This document shows, piece by piece, positions 16,349-25,147 of a stretch of 64,000 bases of DNA. Under the pieces are notes generated by a model. The model saw only the letters and a program-made list of their open reading frames with translations, had not been told where the DNA came from and searched no databases. A program made the position numbers and the translations under genes. The stretch lies in NCBI RefSeq assembly GCF_036010325.1, contig NZ_CP108549.1, forward strand, positions 7,564,001-7,628,000, read 5' to 3'. This DNA comes from Streptomyces sp. NBC_01210 (lineage in GTDB: Bacteria; Actinomycetota; Actinomycetes; Streptomycetales; Streptomycetaceae). Positions within the stretch are counted from its first letter, which is position 1. Each line of letters starts with the position of its first letter.

Positions 16349-17147
16349 GCGACTGCAGGTACTTGACCGTCGCCGGGTCGGCCGGGAGGAACGTCTCGAT
16401 GGCGAGCTCGGCGACGGTCACATCCATCGGCGTGTTGAAGGTGGAGATGGACGACACGAAGGACAGCACCCGGCCCTCGTGCTCGATCTGCAGCGGAAGT
16501 GCGAAGTGCGGGTGCGGCGCCGGCTCCGCCACGTCGCCGAGGCCGCCGCCGGTCTCCGCGAGCGGATACGCGGCGACCTCGTCGTACAGCTTGCGCAACG
16601 GCTCGGAGCGGGCCAGGGCGATCTGGCGTTCCATCTGGGCCAGCAGATGACCGCGCCACTCCCGCAGATTGCGGATCCGCGGGGCCAGTCCCTCGGGGTG
16701 CAGCGTGATCCGCATGGCATTGAGAGGCGGCGTCAGCAGATGCTCAGGCAGGCCCTCCAGCAAGATCGCGATACCGCGGTTCGCGGCGACCACGGTGTAC
16801 GTGCCGTCGACGATGACCGCCGGATACGGCTCGTAGCCGTGCAGCAGCCGCTCCATGCCCTCGCGCAGCGACCCCATCGCCGGATCGTCGAGGGGTGTCT
16901 CGGCGTACCGCGGCGCGTAACCGGCCGCCAGCAGCAGCGCATTGCACTCCCGTACGGGGACCTCGAGGTGCTCCGCGAGGCGCAGGATCATGTCCTCGCT
17001 CGGGCGGGAGCGGCCCGTCTCGATGAAGCTGATGTGGCGGGCCGAGGAGTCGGCGCGCAGGGCCAGCTCCAGCTGGCTGACCCGGCGCCGCTCGCGCCAG
17101 CCGCGCAGCAGCGGCCCTACTCCTGAGCCGGACGCGACAGTTGTCAT
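16338..17147 (-). CDS. XRE-family regulator with MmyB-like ligand-binding domain
   Basis: 269 residues from ATG 17147. An N-terminal helix-turn-helix (LRGWRERRRVSQLELALRADSSARHISFIETGRSRPS) is followed by the MmyB-like sensor domain, recognisable by LLHGYEPYPAVIVDGTYTVVAANRG. These proteins bind DNA as dimers and are thought to sense small hydrophobic ligands. The same frame stays open upstream to an ATG at 17286, but that segment has no family similarity. CCGTAATACGG, a short palindrome, lies 8-18 bases upstream of the start and could be its own operator. The 315 bases between this start and the next gene (17463) hold no other gene that I can support. Confidence 0.87.
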   Translation of the reverse strand: MTTVASGSGVGPLLRGWRERRRVSQLELALRADSSARHISFIETGRSRPSEDMILRLAEHLEVPVRECNALLLAAGYAPRYAETPLDDPAMGSLREGMERLLHGYEPYPAVIVDGTYTVVAANRGIAILLEGLPEHLLTPPLNAMRITLHPEGLAPRIRNLREWRGHLLAQMERQIALARSEPLRKLYDEVAAYPLAETGGGLGDVAEPAPHPHFALPLQIEHEGRVLSFVSSISTFNTPMDVTVAELAIETFLPADPATVKYLQSLTP

Positions 17148-17154
17148 ACCCAGA

Positions 17155-17165
17155 CCGTAATACGG
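17155..17165. promoter_or_regulatory. Short palindrome upstream of the XRE gene
   Basis: CCGTA-A-TACGG, 5-bp arms, in the promoter region of the XRE regulator. It is a candidate autoregulatory site; short enough to occur by chance. Confidence 0.3.
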
Positions 17166-17462
17166 CCCGTCCGCGTGGTGCGGCCTCGGCCATGCGCCTC
17201 GCAGTCGGCGGGCCCGGTCGCGCAAGGAGAAGCCCCAGCCGGAGCGGGGGTCTCCGGCCGGGGCAGCCCGGGAGTGGGTGTGCATGGCGGTCGCCTCTCG
17301 GCGAAACGCTTCACAGGGCTTCAGCCGAACGATCGTCCCTGCGAGCAAATGGTGAGGCCCGGGGACACTGTCCCATCCACACCCACATGTAGATGAACGG
17401 TAAACCATCACTGGCTGTTCCGTCGCGCCGCCCCCATCTGCTGTGATGTGGGTAACCCCCGG

Positions 17463-18524
17463 TTACTGGCCGCCGCCCCGCGGAACCACCGTGGCGAGCA
17501 CCGACGGCAGCGGATACCAGTCGGCCGAGACCACGCTCGCATGGCGGCCTGCCAGCAGCCCGACGCGGTCCCGGGCCTGCGTCTCGGTCGGATTCGTGTC
17601 GTCGATCGCGGGCGCGACACTGTGCGCGGACGTCATGACGACCAGGTAGTGGTTCCGGTCGTACCAGGCGGTGTCGACCGAGCCGCCCGCATACGTACCG
17701 GCGTCCCCGTCGAAGAGGACGAACCAGGGGCGGATGCCGGCGTCGGTGTACCGGGTGCGGGGGTCGCCGGCGGCCGCGCCGTGGACCGCCGGGAACGCGG
17801 CCGCCTCGCGCAGCCGGCCCGCAGCCGCGAGATCCCGCAGATGGGTGGCGTACTCGCGGTCGGTCCACAGCGAGTCGGCGGGGTTGCCCTCCTCGACCGT
17901 GCCCGGGATGAGCTCGATGACGAACTTGCCGGCGAGCGCCGAGCGCGCGGGCCAGCCGTCCGTCCGTACCGCTGTGTCGAGCTCCGGGTGGCCGCCCGCC
18001 AGGTCGGCCGGGCGGAACAGGGCGTCACCGAGCCGCGCGGAGAGCAGCGCGTCGAGCGCCGCGGGGCCGCGGCCGTTGTTGTTCTGGAAGCCGTCCTTCA
18101 TCTCGATCTTGATCAGAATCGGACGATGGCCGGGGTGGGCGTTGTGCCACGCCTTCATGTCCGAGAGACAGCCGCCGAGGTCCTGATTCCTGGCCTTGGT
18201 GCGCAGCTCCGCCGCGGTCGCCGCGTTCACGCAGTTGTTGTTGTTGCCTATGGGGTTGCTGTGCGAAACCCGCCACGATCTGCCGAACACATTGGTCCAC
18301 ACATCGAGTTCGAGCATCCCGGCGCCGGAGTCGAGCGCATCCGCGAAGTACGGGTACTTCGCCTTCTCGTACGCGTTGTGCACGCCGACCCAGGTGGCGG
18401 AGGAGTAGGGCAGCTGCCCCGGGTCCGCCGACCGGGGCGTGGACGCCTCCGCCGGGGCGAGTGCGACGGCGAGCAGCCCGGCCGCGACCGTGGTCGTCGC
18501 GGCCGCGCGTGAGAGCTTCCCCAT
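17463..18524 (-). CDS. Secreted phosphatidylinositol-specific phospholipase C-like protein
   Basis: 353 residues with a Sec signal peptide (AAATTTVAAGLLAVALAPAEA). The PI-PLC-like TIM-barrel pattern follows: SSATWVGVHNAYEKAKYPYF (first catalytic His), SGAGMLELDVWTN (metal/acid residues), WRVSHSNPIG (second His), then RPILIKIEMKDGF and WFVLFDGDAG. This matches the calcium-dependent bacterial PI-PLC-like group. It likely cleaves phosphoinositide or related phosphodiesters outside the cell. It is transcribed on its own. Confidence 0.85.
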   Translation of the reverse strand: MGKLSRAAATTTVAAGLLAVALAPAEASTPRSADPGQLPYSSATWVGVHNAYEKAKYPYFADALDSGAGMLELDVWTNVFGRSWRVSHSNPIGNNNNCVNAATAAELRTKARNQDLGGCLSDMKAWHNAHPGHRPILIKIEMKDGFQNNNGRGPAALDALLSARLGDALFRPADLAGGHPELDTAVRTDGWPARSALAGKFVIELIPGTVEEGNPADSLWTDREYATHLRDLAAAGRLREAAAFPAVHGAAAGDPRTRYTDAGIRPWFVLFDGDAGTYAGGSVDTAWYDRNHYLVVMTSAHSVAPAIDDTNPTETQARDRVGLLAGRHASVVSADWYPLPSVLATVVPRGGGQ

Positions 18525-18618
18525 GGGTTCCCTGCCTTCAGGTCGATTGCATCGGTTCGATCAAATCGACGGAAGGCTATGGGAGTTGAGTTAACCGTGG
18601 GGAGACTGGACTCGGCCG

Positions 18619-20121
18619 TTACGGCTTTTGCAGAAACTCGTCCAGAATCCCCGGCGCCGCTGTCGCCGCGAAGGCGGGCGCCTCGTCTGCGGCGAAGTCC
18701 CGTACTCGGTAACCGTGTTCGCCCGCGGCCACCGCCGCGGTGAGCGTGACGAGCCCGGCCCGCCGGGCGAAGGGCGAGCTGGAGATGGTCCACGCCGCGA
18801 TCGCGTCACGTTCCAGAGCGAGAGTGTCGCGGCTGAACGTGCCTGCCCGGACGAGGAGATGAGGGCCGTTCAGTGCATGGCCCAGACTGCGGTACGCGTC
18901 CCGGGCGAGCAGCCACACCACCGGCGTCGCGACCAGCGCGAAGATCCATGCGCAGTGCAGCAGGACAGTCGTCAGCAGCGCCCCGAGAACGAGCAGCGTG
19001 GCCGTCACCGGGAGTACGAGGAAGAGGAGGCCGCGCATCATCCGGCGTCGTAGAGCCACCCGTGGATGCGCGGTCAACGGCACGTACTCGAAAGGGTGTC
19101 GGGCCGCACGGAGCGCGCCCGCGGTGACGCGCAGCGCCTCGTCGCGCGGTGCGGGCGGGAGGAGGGCGCTGCGCTTTCGGGTCTCCTCCCGGTCGCCGAG
19201 CCCGCCGGCGACCACCATGGCGGTCGCCCCGCCGGCGGCCCGCAGCAGCAGCGGCTCACGGAGCAGTACGCCGTGGAGCCGGGCCCGCTCGACGGTCACC
19301 GCCCGGGTGGTCAGCAGTCCGCGCCGTACGGTCAGGGTGCGCGCATCGGTCCATACGGCGGAGAATCCCCACCAGTTCTCGACATAGAGCGCGAGCGCGC
19401 CGATCGAACCAAGGGCGATCACGGCGAACAGGGCGGCCGGGGCCGTCAGCCACAGCGCGCTGTTGCCGAACTCCGTGAACGCGTCCTGGATGAAGCCCAC
19501 CCGCCACAGCTCGATGCCCATGCCGTCGAAGACGCGGTAGACGGTGCCGAAGGCGATGCCCACACCACCGATCACCCAGAAGGTGAACGGCGCATAGCGC
19601 AGCCAGCGCCGGTCGATCCGGGCGAGCACCGGGTCATCGGCGAGCGCGCGAACGTCGGCGCGCGCGAGCAGGGCGGTACGCAGCCGGTGCGCGTCGCGGA
19701 CCGTCAACGCGTCGAGCGCGATCTCGCCGCGGCCGTCGCCCGAGGTGGTGGCGCCTGCCCGGACGACCGTGAGACCGAGCAGCCGGTGGAGCGGCGTGGC
19801 GGTCAGATCAACGCTGCGGATGCGTTGCAACGGGACGGTGCGCAGCCGCCTGTTCAGTACCCCGCTCCGTAGCGCGAAGGAGTCGGCGGTGACCTGATAG
19901 TGCGTACGGGACCAGCGGATCAGGCCGACGACGGTGATGACGGTGAACGGGACGGCGACAGCGGCGAGGGTGATCCAGCCGCTCGCCGGGATCCGGCCGC
20001 CGGTGGCGAGCGCGGTCAGCGCGAGCGAGCCGAGCGGCGGGGCCAGCCAGCCGCAGTGCACAAGAAGGGTGCGCGGCGCGGGCCGGTGCCAGGCGGCGGC
20101 AACCCTGGTGGGAGTGGTCAT
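18619..20121 (-). CDS. PH-domain (bPH2/YdbT-like) membrane protein
   Basis: 500 residues from ATG 20121, which overlaps the stop of the upstream gene (ATGA). Paired hydrophobic helices (LAPPLGSLALTALATGG; WITLAAVAVPFTVITVVGLI; FTFWVIGGVGIAFGTVY; LFLVLPVTATLLVLGALLTTVLL) alternate with bPH2 segments such as HYQVTADSFALRSGVLNRRLRTVPLQRIRSVDL, a pattern repeated later (LTVRRGLLTTRAVTVERARLHGV). B. subtilis YdbS/YdbT is the model pair, linked to envelope stress and bacteriocin tolerance. The biochemical role is unknown. Confidence 0.88.
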   Translation of the reverse strand: MTTPTRVAAAWHRPAPRTLLVHCGWLAPPLGSLALTALATGGRIPASGWITLAAVAVPFTVITVVGLIRWSRTHYQVTADSFALRSGVLNRRLRTVPLQRIRSVDLTATPLHRLLGLTVVRAGATTSGDGRGEIALDALTVRDAHRLRTALLARADVRALADDPVLARIDRRWLRYAPFTFWVIGGVGIAFGTVYRVFDGMGIELWRVGFIQDAFTEFGNSALWLTAPAALFAVIALGSIGALALYVENWWGFSAVWTDARTLTVRRGLLTTRAVTVERARLHGVLLREPLLLRAAGGATAMVVAGGLGDREETRKRSALLPPAPRDEALRVTAGALRAARHPFEYVPLTAHPRVALRRRMMRGLLFLVLPVTATLLVLGALLTTVLLHCAWIFALVATPVVWLLARDAYRSLGHALNGPHLLVRAGTFSRDTLALERDAIAAWTISSSPFARRAGLVTLTAAVAAGEHGYRVRDFAADEAPAFAATAAPGILDEFLQKP

Positions 20122-20636
20122 GCCGCGTCTCCCGGCACGGCCTGGGCGGCCTCCCCGATACGCCGGGCCAGCTCCTCGGCATCGGCGTCGGACAGCCCCG
20201 CGATCTTGATGTTGCCCGCGGTGGAGGCGGTGGTGACGGTGAGCGTCGCGAGCCCGTACCGCCGCTGGACCGGGCCGCGGAGCGTGTCCACGGTCTGCAC
20301 CCGGGAGAGCGGAGCGATCCTGCGCTGCTGCCAGAACCAGCCGTCGGCCGCGTAGACGGAGTGGGTGCCGAGCTCCCAGGCGTGCACCGCGTACCGGCGG
20401 CGCGGCATGAGGACCAGATAGCCGAGTGCCGGCGCGACGAGTGTGACCAGCAGGAGGGGGGCGAGCCAGGGGAGTGCGCCGGCGAAGAAGAGAGCGGAGA
20501 GCAGAGCGAGCGTGAGGGCCGTCAGCAGCATCGGCCCGCTCACGGAGAGGAGCGCCTGGACGGTCCACCAGCGCCGGGCTCGGGGGTCGACCCGGTGACG
20601 GGGCGGCCGCAGGTGCGGGGCGGCGTGGAGGGACAT
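20118..20636 (-). CDS. PH-domain (YdbS-like) membrane protein
   Basis: 172 residues from ATG 20636. Two membrane helices (LLSVSGPMLLTALTLALLSALFFAG; APLLLVTLVAPALGYLVLM) precede one bPH2 domain (YAVHAWELGTHSVYAADGWFWQQRRIAPLSRVQTVDTLRGPVQRRYGLATLTV). It forms a coupled pair with the YdbT-like gene. It is divergent from a TetR regulator whose operator lies between them, so that regulator probably controls the pair. Confidence 0.88.
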   Translation of the reverse strand: MSLHAAPHLRPPRHRVDPRARRWWTVQALLSVSGPMLLTALTLALLSALFFAGALPWLAPLLLVTLVAPALGYLVLMPRRRYAVHAWELGTHSVYAADGWFWQQRRIAPLSRVQTVDTLRGPVQRRYGLATLTVTTASTAGNIKIAGLSDADAEELARRIGEAAQAVPGDAA

Positions 20637-20691
20637 GGGGGCGTCACCGCTTTTCAAGTCAACTGTATTGGATGGCGATACGTTACAACGG

Positions 20692-20706
20692 TACAAGTGA
20701 CTTGTA
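20692..20706. promoter_or_regulatory. Probable TetR operator between the PH-domain operon and the TetR gene
   Basis: A perfect palindrome TACAAGT-G-ACTTGTA. A related inverted half (TTTTCAAGTC at 20651-20660) lies 40 bases away, nearer the PH-domain operon. AT-rich palindromes of this size in a divergent promoter suit a TetR dimer. Confidence 0.65.
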
Positions 20707-20725
20707 AAAGGGAGTGAGGCTGCCG

Positions 20726-21337
20726 GTGCCGAAGAAGGTGGACCATGAGGCCAGACGTCTGGAGATCGCCGAGGCGCTCTGGCGTATCGCGAGCACGCGG
20801 GGGCTGGACGGGGTGAGCCTGCGGGATGTGGCGGCGGAGGCGGACATCTCGCTCGGCAGGCTGCAGCACTACTTCCGTACCAAGGACGAGATGCTGCTCT
20901 TCGCGCTGCGGCACATCAATGTGCTTGCCGACCGGCGGATCCGGGAGCGCATCGACGCGGTCGTGGCGGACCTGGACGAGGAGCCTCCGCCGCGGACGGT
21001 GCTGCGCGAGTGCCTGGCGGGGATGCTGCCGCTGGACGAGAAGAGCCGGGTGGGGACGCTGGTGGGAGCGGCGTATTTTGCTCGCGCCGTGCATGACGAG
21101 CGCCTGCGGGCGGAGGCGCGGGAGGGCATCCCCAAGCTGGCGGAGTTCTTCGCAGGCCTGCTGCGACGGGCGATGGAACGGGGCGAGGTGGCGGCGGACC
21201 GTGACCCGGACGACGAGGCGATGCTGCTGATCAGCCTGGTGGACGGGCTGACGGCGTACACACTGCTGGAGGTGCACACGCCGGAGCGGGCGCTGAGCCT
21301 GCTGGACCTGCACTTGGCGCGGCTGTTCGGGCGGTAG
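20726..21337 (+). CDS. TetR-family transcriptional regulator
   Basis: 203 residues from GTG 20726, preferred over GTG 20714 because GGAGTGAGG is then properly spaced and the protein begins MPKKVDHEARRLEIAEALW. The TetR HTH is GLDGVSLRDVAAEADISLGRLQHYFRTKDEML. The C-terminal ligand domain is helical and unassigned. It is divergently oriented to the PH-domain pair, its likely target along with its own gene. Confidence 0.9.
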   Translation: MPKKVDHEARRLEIAEALWRIASTRGLDGVSLRDVAAEADISLGRLQHYFRTKDEMLLFALRHINVLADRRIRERIDAVVADLDEEPPPRTVLRECLAGMLPLDEKSRVGTLVGAAYFARAVHDERLRAEAREGIPKLAEFFAGLLRRAMERGEVAADRDPDDEAMLLISLVDGLTAYTLLEVHTPERALSLLDLHLARLFGR

Positions 21338-21340
21338 GGG

Positions 21341-21880
21341 AGTTGCTCGGTCATGTGGTGAGCGTGGGCCGGGGGCGTCAGTTGCTCGGTCTTGTGGTGA
21401 GCGTGGGCCGGGGGCGTTGGTGGTTGCTGTCCGTGGGTGGTTTCCTCCGGCGGACTGCTGTACCCCCGCGGCGGGCGGTCTTGTCTCGTTCGGGTGGGGA
21501 GGGGCCGTGCAGTGTCGTCCCCGTCAGTTGGTCGGTCATGTGGTCGGGGTGGGCCGGGGACGTTGGTGGAGTCACCCGGTCATGCAGTCAAGGTGGGCCG
21601 GGGGCGTTGGTGGTTGCTGTCCGGTGGGTGGTTTCCTCAGTTGCTCGGTCATGTGGTTGAGGTGGGCCGGGGGCGTTCGTGGTTGCTGTCCGGTGGGTGG
21701 TTTCCACCGGCGGACCGCTGTACCCCCGCGGCGGGCCGCACCCATGTCGTTCGGGTGGGGAGGGGCCGTGCAGTGTCGCCCCCGCCAGTTGCCCGGTCAT
21801 GTGGTCGAGGTGGGCCGGGGGCGTTGGTGGTTGCTCTTCGTGGGTGGTTTCCACCGGCGAACCGTGGGGGGATTGGCGGC
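21341..21880. repeat. Tandem G/T-rich repeat block upstream of ligB
   Basis: Six copies of a unit with core CAGTTGCTCGGTCATGTGGT start at about 21342, 21379, 21525, 21572 (weak), 21638 and 21786, each followed by GTGGGCCGGGGGCGTTGG. A longer unit including GGCGGACTGCTGTACCCCCG and GGGTGGGGAGGGGCCGTGC recurs with an offset of about 261 bp (near 21433 and 21694). The block is strongly strand-asymmetric. Frames pass through it, but their products are repetitive and look spurious. Confidence 0.85.
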
Positions 21881-21937
21881 AAGACCGGGGTCACGCACCA
21901 AGGCCCTGTACGCCGCCGACCCCGAGGAGCCGAGCCC

Positions 21938-22185
21938 GGAGGGGCACCGGAGCCCGCACCCGACAAGACCGGACGCCCCCGGGCCGCAAGACCCCGCTCC
22001 CCGCCGGAGGCAACCCGCGCCGGACAAGACCGGAGGGGCACCGGAGCCCGCACCCGACAAGACCGGACGACCCCGGGCCCGGCCGCAAGACCCCGCGCCC
22101 GCCGGAGGCAGCCCGCACCGGACGAGACCGGACGACCCCGGGCCCGGGCCGCAAGACCCCGCGCCCCGCCGGAGGCGACCCGTCG
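21938..22185. repeat. Second tandem repeat block upstream of ligB
   Basis: About three copies of an 80-100-bp C/A-rich unit built from GGGGCACCGGAGCCCGCACC, CGACAAGACCGGACG and CCGCAAGACCCCGCGCC-type segments. It differs in sequence and skew from the block just before it. Together the two blocks fill nearly all of the 870 bases between the TetR gene and ligB. Confidence 0.8.
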
Positions 22186-22208
22186 CGCCGCACGGCACCA
22201 TGGGCACC

Positions 22209-23747
22209 ATGCTGCTGGCCCGACTCGCCGATGTGTCTCAACAGGTCGCCGCCACCTCCGCGCGCTCGCGCAAGATCCGCGCGCTCGCCGAGCTGTTCGC
22301 CGATACCCGCCCCGCCGACGTCGCCCTCGTCATCTCGTATCTCGCCGGACGCGTCCCCCAAGGCCGCATCGGCATCGGCTGGAGCGTCCTCAGGGACCCC
22401 CCACCGCCCGTCGGCACCCCGAGCCTCACCGTCTCCGACACCGACGCCGCCCTCACCCACCTCGCCGGCGTCGCCGGCCCCGGCACCCAGACCGAGCGCA
22501 AACGCCTCGTGCGCGAGCTCATGGCCGCCGCCACCGCCGAGGAGCAGCAGTTCCTGATGCGGCTGCTCTTGGGCGAAGTACGCCAGGGCGCGCTCGACGC
22601 GATCGCCCTGGAGGCCGTCGCCAAGGCCGCGGACGCGCCGGCCGGTGACGTACGCCGTGCCGTGATGCTGGACGGTTCCCTGCCGCGCGTCGCCCGCGCG
22701 CTGCTCGCCGACGGGCCGGTCGCGCTCGAACGGTTCCGGCTGCACGTGGGCAGTCCCGTGCAGCCGATGCTCGCCCACACCGCGAAATCGGTGACCGAAG
22801 CGGTCCAGGCACTGGACGTCGCGTGCGCCGTCGAGGAGAAGCTCGACGGCATCCGCGTCCAGGTGCACCGCAGCGGCGAGGACATCCGCATCTACACAAG
22901 GTCCCTCGACGACATCACCGACCGCCTCCCCGAAGTCATCACCGCGGCAGGCGAGATGACAGGCGATCACTTCATCCTCGACGGCGAGGTGATCGCCCTC
23001 GACGACGCCGGAAGGCCCGTCCCCTTCCAGGACATCGCGTCCCGCGTCGGCTCCCGCGTCGACGTGGACGCGGCCCGCACCACGCTGCCCCTGTCACCCG
23101 TCTTCTTCGACGTCCTCGCCGCCGACGGCGAGCCGATCCTCGACCTCCCGGGCAGTGACCGGCACGCCGTCCTCGCCCGCCTCGTCCCCGAACCGATGCG
23201 GGTCCGCCGTACCGTCGTCGAAGATCCCGCATCCGCCCAACAGGTCGCCGCCGCCGAGGAGTTCTTCGCCGACACCCTGCGCCGCGGCCACGAGGGCGTC
23301 CTGGTCAAAGCCCTCGACGCGCCATACGTCGCCGGCCGCCGCGGCCGCTCCTGGCTCAAGGTCAAACCCGTCCACACGCTCGACCTCGTCGTCCTGGCCG
23401 CCGAATGGGGCCACGGCAGACGTACCGGGCTGCTCTCCAACCTCCACCTCGGCGCACGCGCCGCCGACGGTACGTATGTGATGCTCGGCAAGACCTTCAA
23501 GGGCCTCACCGACGAGATGCTGCGCTGGCAGACGGAGCGGCTGCGCGAACTGGCAACCGGAGACGACGGGTTCACGGTGATGGTCCGTCCGGAACTCGTC
23601 GTCGAGATCGCCTACGACGGAGTGCAGCGCTCCCCGCGCTACCCGGCCGGCGTCACCCTGCGCTTCGCGCGTGTCCTGCGTCACCGCCCCGACAAGCCGG
23701 CCGAGCAGGCCGACACCATCGACCAGGTCCTGGATTCGCGCGGCTGA
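22209..23747 (+). CDS. ligB: ATP-dependent DNA ligase, LigB type
   Basis: 512 residues from ATG 22209 (MLLARLADVSQQVAATSARS), the family's usual start; ATG 22200 is an alternative and the longer open frame upstream is repeat DNA. There is an N-terminal DNA-binding domain, then the adenylation domain with motif I EEKLDGIR (Lys211 takes the AMP), IYTRSLDDITDRLPE, ILDGEVIALD, HEGVLVKALDAPY and SWLKVKP, then an OB-fold C-terminus. It seals nicks using ATP, in addition to the essential NAD-dependent LigA found elsewhere in such genomes. No clear ribosome site is visible, perhaps because of the repeats. Confidence 0.92.
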   Translation: MLLARLADVSQQVAATSARSRKIRALAELFADTRPADVALVISYLAGRVPQGRIGIGWSVLRDPPPPVGTPSLTVSDTDAALTHLAGVAGPGTQTERKRLVRELMAAATAEEQQFLMRLLLGEVRQGALDAIALEAVAKAADAPAGDVRRAVMLDGSLPRVARALLADGPVALERFRLHVGSPVQPMLAHTAKSVTEAVQALDVACAVEEKLDGIRVQVHRSGEDIRIYTRSLDDITDRLPEVITAAGEMTGDHFILDGEVIALDDAGRPVPFQDIASRVGSRVDVDAARTTLPLSPVFFDVLAADGEPILDLPGSDRHAVLARLVPEPMRVRRTVVEDPASAQQVAAAEEFFADTLRRGHEGVLVKALDAPYVAGRRGRSWLKVKPVHTLDLVVLAAEWGHGRRTGLLSNLHLGARAADGTYVMLGKTFKGLTDEMLRWQTERLRELATGDDGFTVMVRPELVVEIAYDGVQRSPRYPAGVTLRFARVLRHRPDKPAEQADTIDQVLDSRG

Positions 23748-23753
23748 ACCCAG

Positions 23754-24296
23754 TCAGCGCAGCCCCATCACCTTTTCGGCAAAGGCCGTCAGATTGTCGA
23801 CCGTACGGGTGATCCGCTCCTCGAGCGTGAGCGTCTCCTCGTGCAGTCCGCCGCGCAGCTTGGGCTGCTTCCTGCCGCGGATGTACAGCGAGCAGGCGAG
23901 ATCGGCACAGAGATACGTACCCAGGGTGTTCCCCTCCCGTCCCGCGGCCCCGGCCAGCGGGGCGGCGAACAGGGTCACCCCGGACGAGGCATGCCCCGTG
24001 AAGCAGGCCTGGCACATGCTGGACTTGACGGCACTGGTCCGTCTGGTGGAAGGCACCCGTAGGGTGACGCCCACCGGCCGGCCCTCCCGTGGCAGCACGA
24101 AATGTGCGCGCAGCGGCGCACCCGGATCGGTCCAGCCGAGGAAGTCGAGGTCGTCCCAGGGAAGTTCGCCGAAGTCGGCGGGCAGCTTCATACGCGTTGC
24201 CTCGCCCTTCGTGCAGTTGACGAAGGATCCGCGTATCTGCTTTTCGGTCAGTGGTTCCACCGGTGGAACGTACACATGGCGCGTCTGAGCGGGCAT
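23754..24296 (-). CDS. FBP-domain (FusB-like treble-clef) protein
   Basis: 180 residues. It has the N-terminal PLTEKQIRGSFVNCTKGEATRM signature and a treble-clef zinc site from CQAC and CADLACSLY, ending EERITRTVDNLTAFAEKVM. This matches the elongation factor G-binding protein (FBP_C/FusB) family, whose members bind EF-G and can help ribosomes recover from fusidic acid. Convergent with ligB, 6 bases apart. Confidence 0.88.
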   Translation of the reverse strand: MPAQTRHVYVPPVEPLTEKQIRGSFVNCTKGEATRMKLPADFGELPWDDLDFLGWTDPGAPLRAHFVLPREGRPVGVTLRVPSTRRTSAVKSSMCQACFTGHASSGVTLFAAPLAGAAGREGNTLGTYLCADLACSLYIRGRKQPKLRGGLHEETLTLEERITRTVDNLTAFAEKVMGLR

Positions 24297-24358
24297 CCCA
24301 TTTATGGTGGCGGAAACCGCTGCCGCTTCCTGAGCCGCCTCCCGAAGGGATCCCGGTC

Positions 24359-24664
24359 ATGCCCACAGAGCCGCTGTCACAGAAGGAGATCGAGGACCGC
24401 CTGCGGGAGCTCCCCGGCTGGACCTTGGAGGGCGACCGGATCGCCCGCGCCTACAGTCTCTCCACGCACTTCGCGGCGACCGCGATGGTCGTGCACATCG
24501 CACAGATCCAGGACGAGCTGAACCATCACTCGGATCTCACCCTGGGCTACAACACGCTGGCCCTGTCGGTGAACAGCCACGACGCGGGCGGCGCGGTCAC
24601 CGAGAAGGACTTCGAGCTCGCCCAGCGGGTGGAGGAGATCGCCGCGGGGCACGGCGCGAGCTGA
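24359..24664 (+). CDS. 4a-hydroxytetrahydrobiopterin dehydratase (pterin-4a-carbinolamine dehydratase)
   Basis: 101 residues from ATG 24359 after CGAAGGGA. The family pattern is complete: LPGWTLEGDRIARAYS, FAATAMVVHIAQIQDELNHHSDLTLGYNTLALSVNSHDAGGAVTEKDFELAQRVEEI, with the catalytic His pair in NHHSD. It dehydrates 4a-hydroxytetrahydrobiopterin to recycle pterin cofactor; in Streptomyces the pterin-using partner is not evident here. Confidence 0.93.
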   Translation: MPTEPLSQKEIEDRLRELPGWTLEGDRIARAYSLSTHFAATAMVVHIAQIQDELNHHSDLTLGYNTLALSVNSHDAGGAVTEKDFELAQRVEEIAAGHGAS

Positions 24665-24670
24665 CGGCCG

Positions 24671-25147
24671 TCACGCGGCCCAGGACGCGGGGCGCGACAG
24701 CTCCATCACCCAGTTCGTCACCCACGTCCGCTCGCCGTCGACGGAGAACGCCTGCTCCCAGCGGGCCGCCGATTCGCTGATGCCCGACCAGATGAAGCGG
24801 ACCCTGACGTCCTTGCCGTCGTGGGTGTCGTCCCCGTAGAACTCGCCTCGCCCGTCCGTGCCGAACCGGCCGACCACTGGCGGGAAGAGTACGCCGGCGC
24901 GGTCGTTCGACCAGTACAGGGACCACTCCTCGCGCTCGGCGTCGTACAGCCGCAGCGTCAGGCCGCTGAACCCCTTCGTCGGGAACTCGATCTCGTCGAA
25001 GTTCGCCCGGCCGCCGAAGTGGCGCGACGCGCGGCTCACGGCCGGGAACTCCTCCCACGCGCTCGTCTCGTCGAGGAAGTCCGCACGGCGACGGTTGGCG
25101 ACCGCCCACTCGCCGTGCAGGAAGTCGAAGTCGCGGGTGGTGCTCAT
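24671..25147 (-). CDS. Hypothetical protein, lipocalin-like/DUF1579-type fold suspected
   Basis: 158 residues beginning MSTTRDFDFLHGEWAVANRR, with alternating beta-strand-like stretches (EEWSLYWSNDRAGVLFPPVVGRF; RVRFIWSGISESAARWEQAFS; TWVTNWVMELSR). FDFLHGEW openings are typical of small beta-barrel proteins of unknown function. Translation is coupled by an ATGA overlap to the gene upstream. Confidence 0.75.
   Translation of the reverse strand: MSTTRDFDFLHGEWAVANRRRADFLDETSAWEEFPAVSRASRHFGGRANFDEIEFPTKGFSGLTLRLYDAEREEWSLYWSNDRAGVLFPPVVGRFGTDGRGEFYGDDTHDGKDVRVRFIWSGISESAARWEQAFSVDGERTWVTNWVMELSRPASWAA

Noticed and set aside
21417..22208. A 264-residue N-terminal extension of the DNA ligase
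   Set aside because: The open frame runs through tandem repeats, its product is repetitive and the ligase family starts at about 22209.
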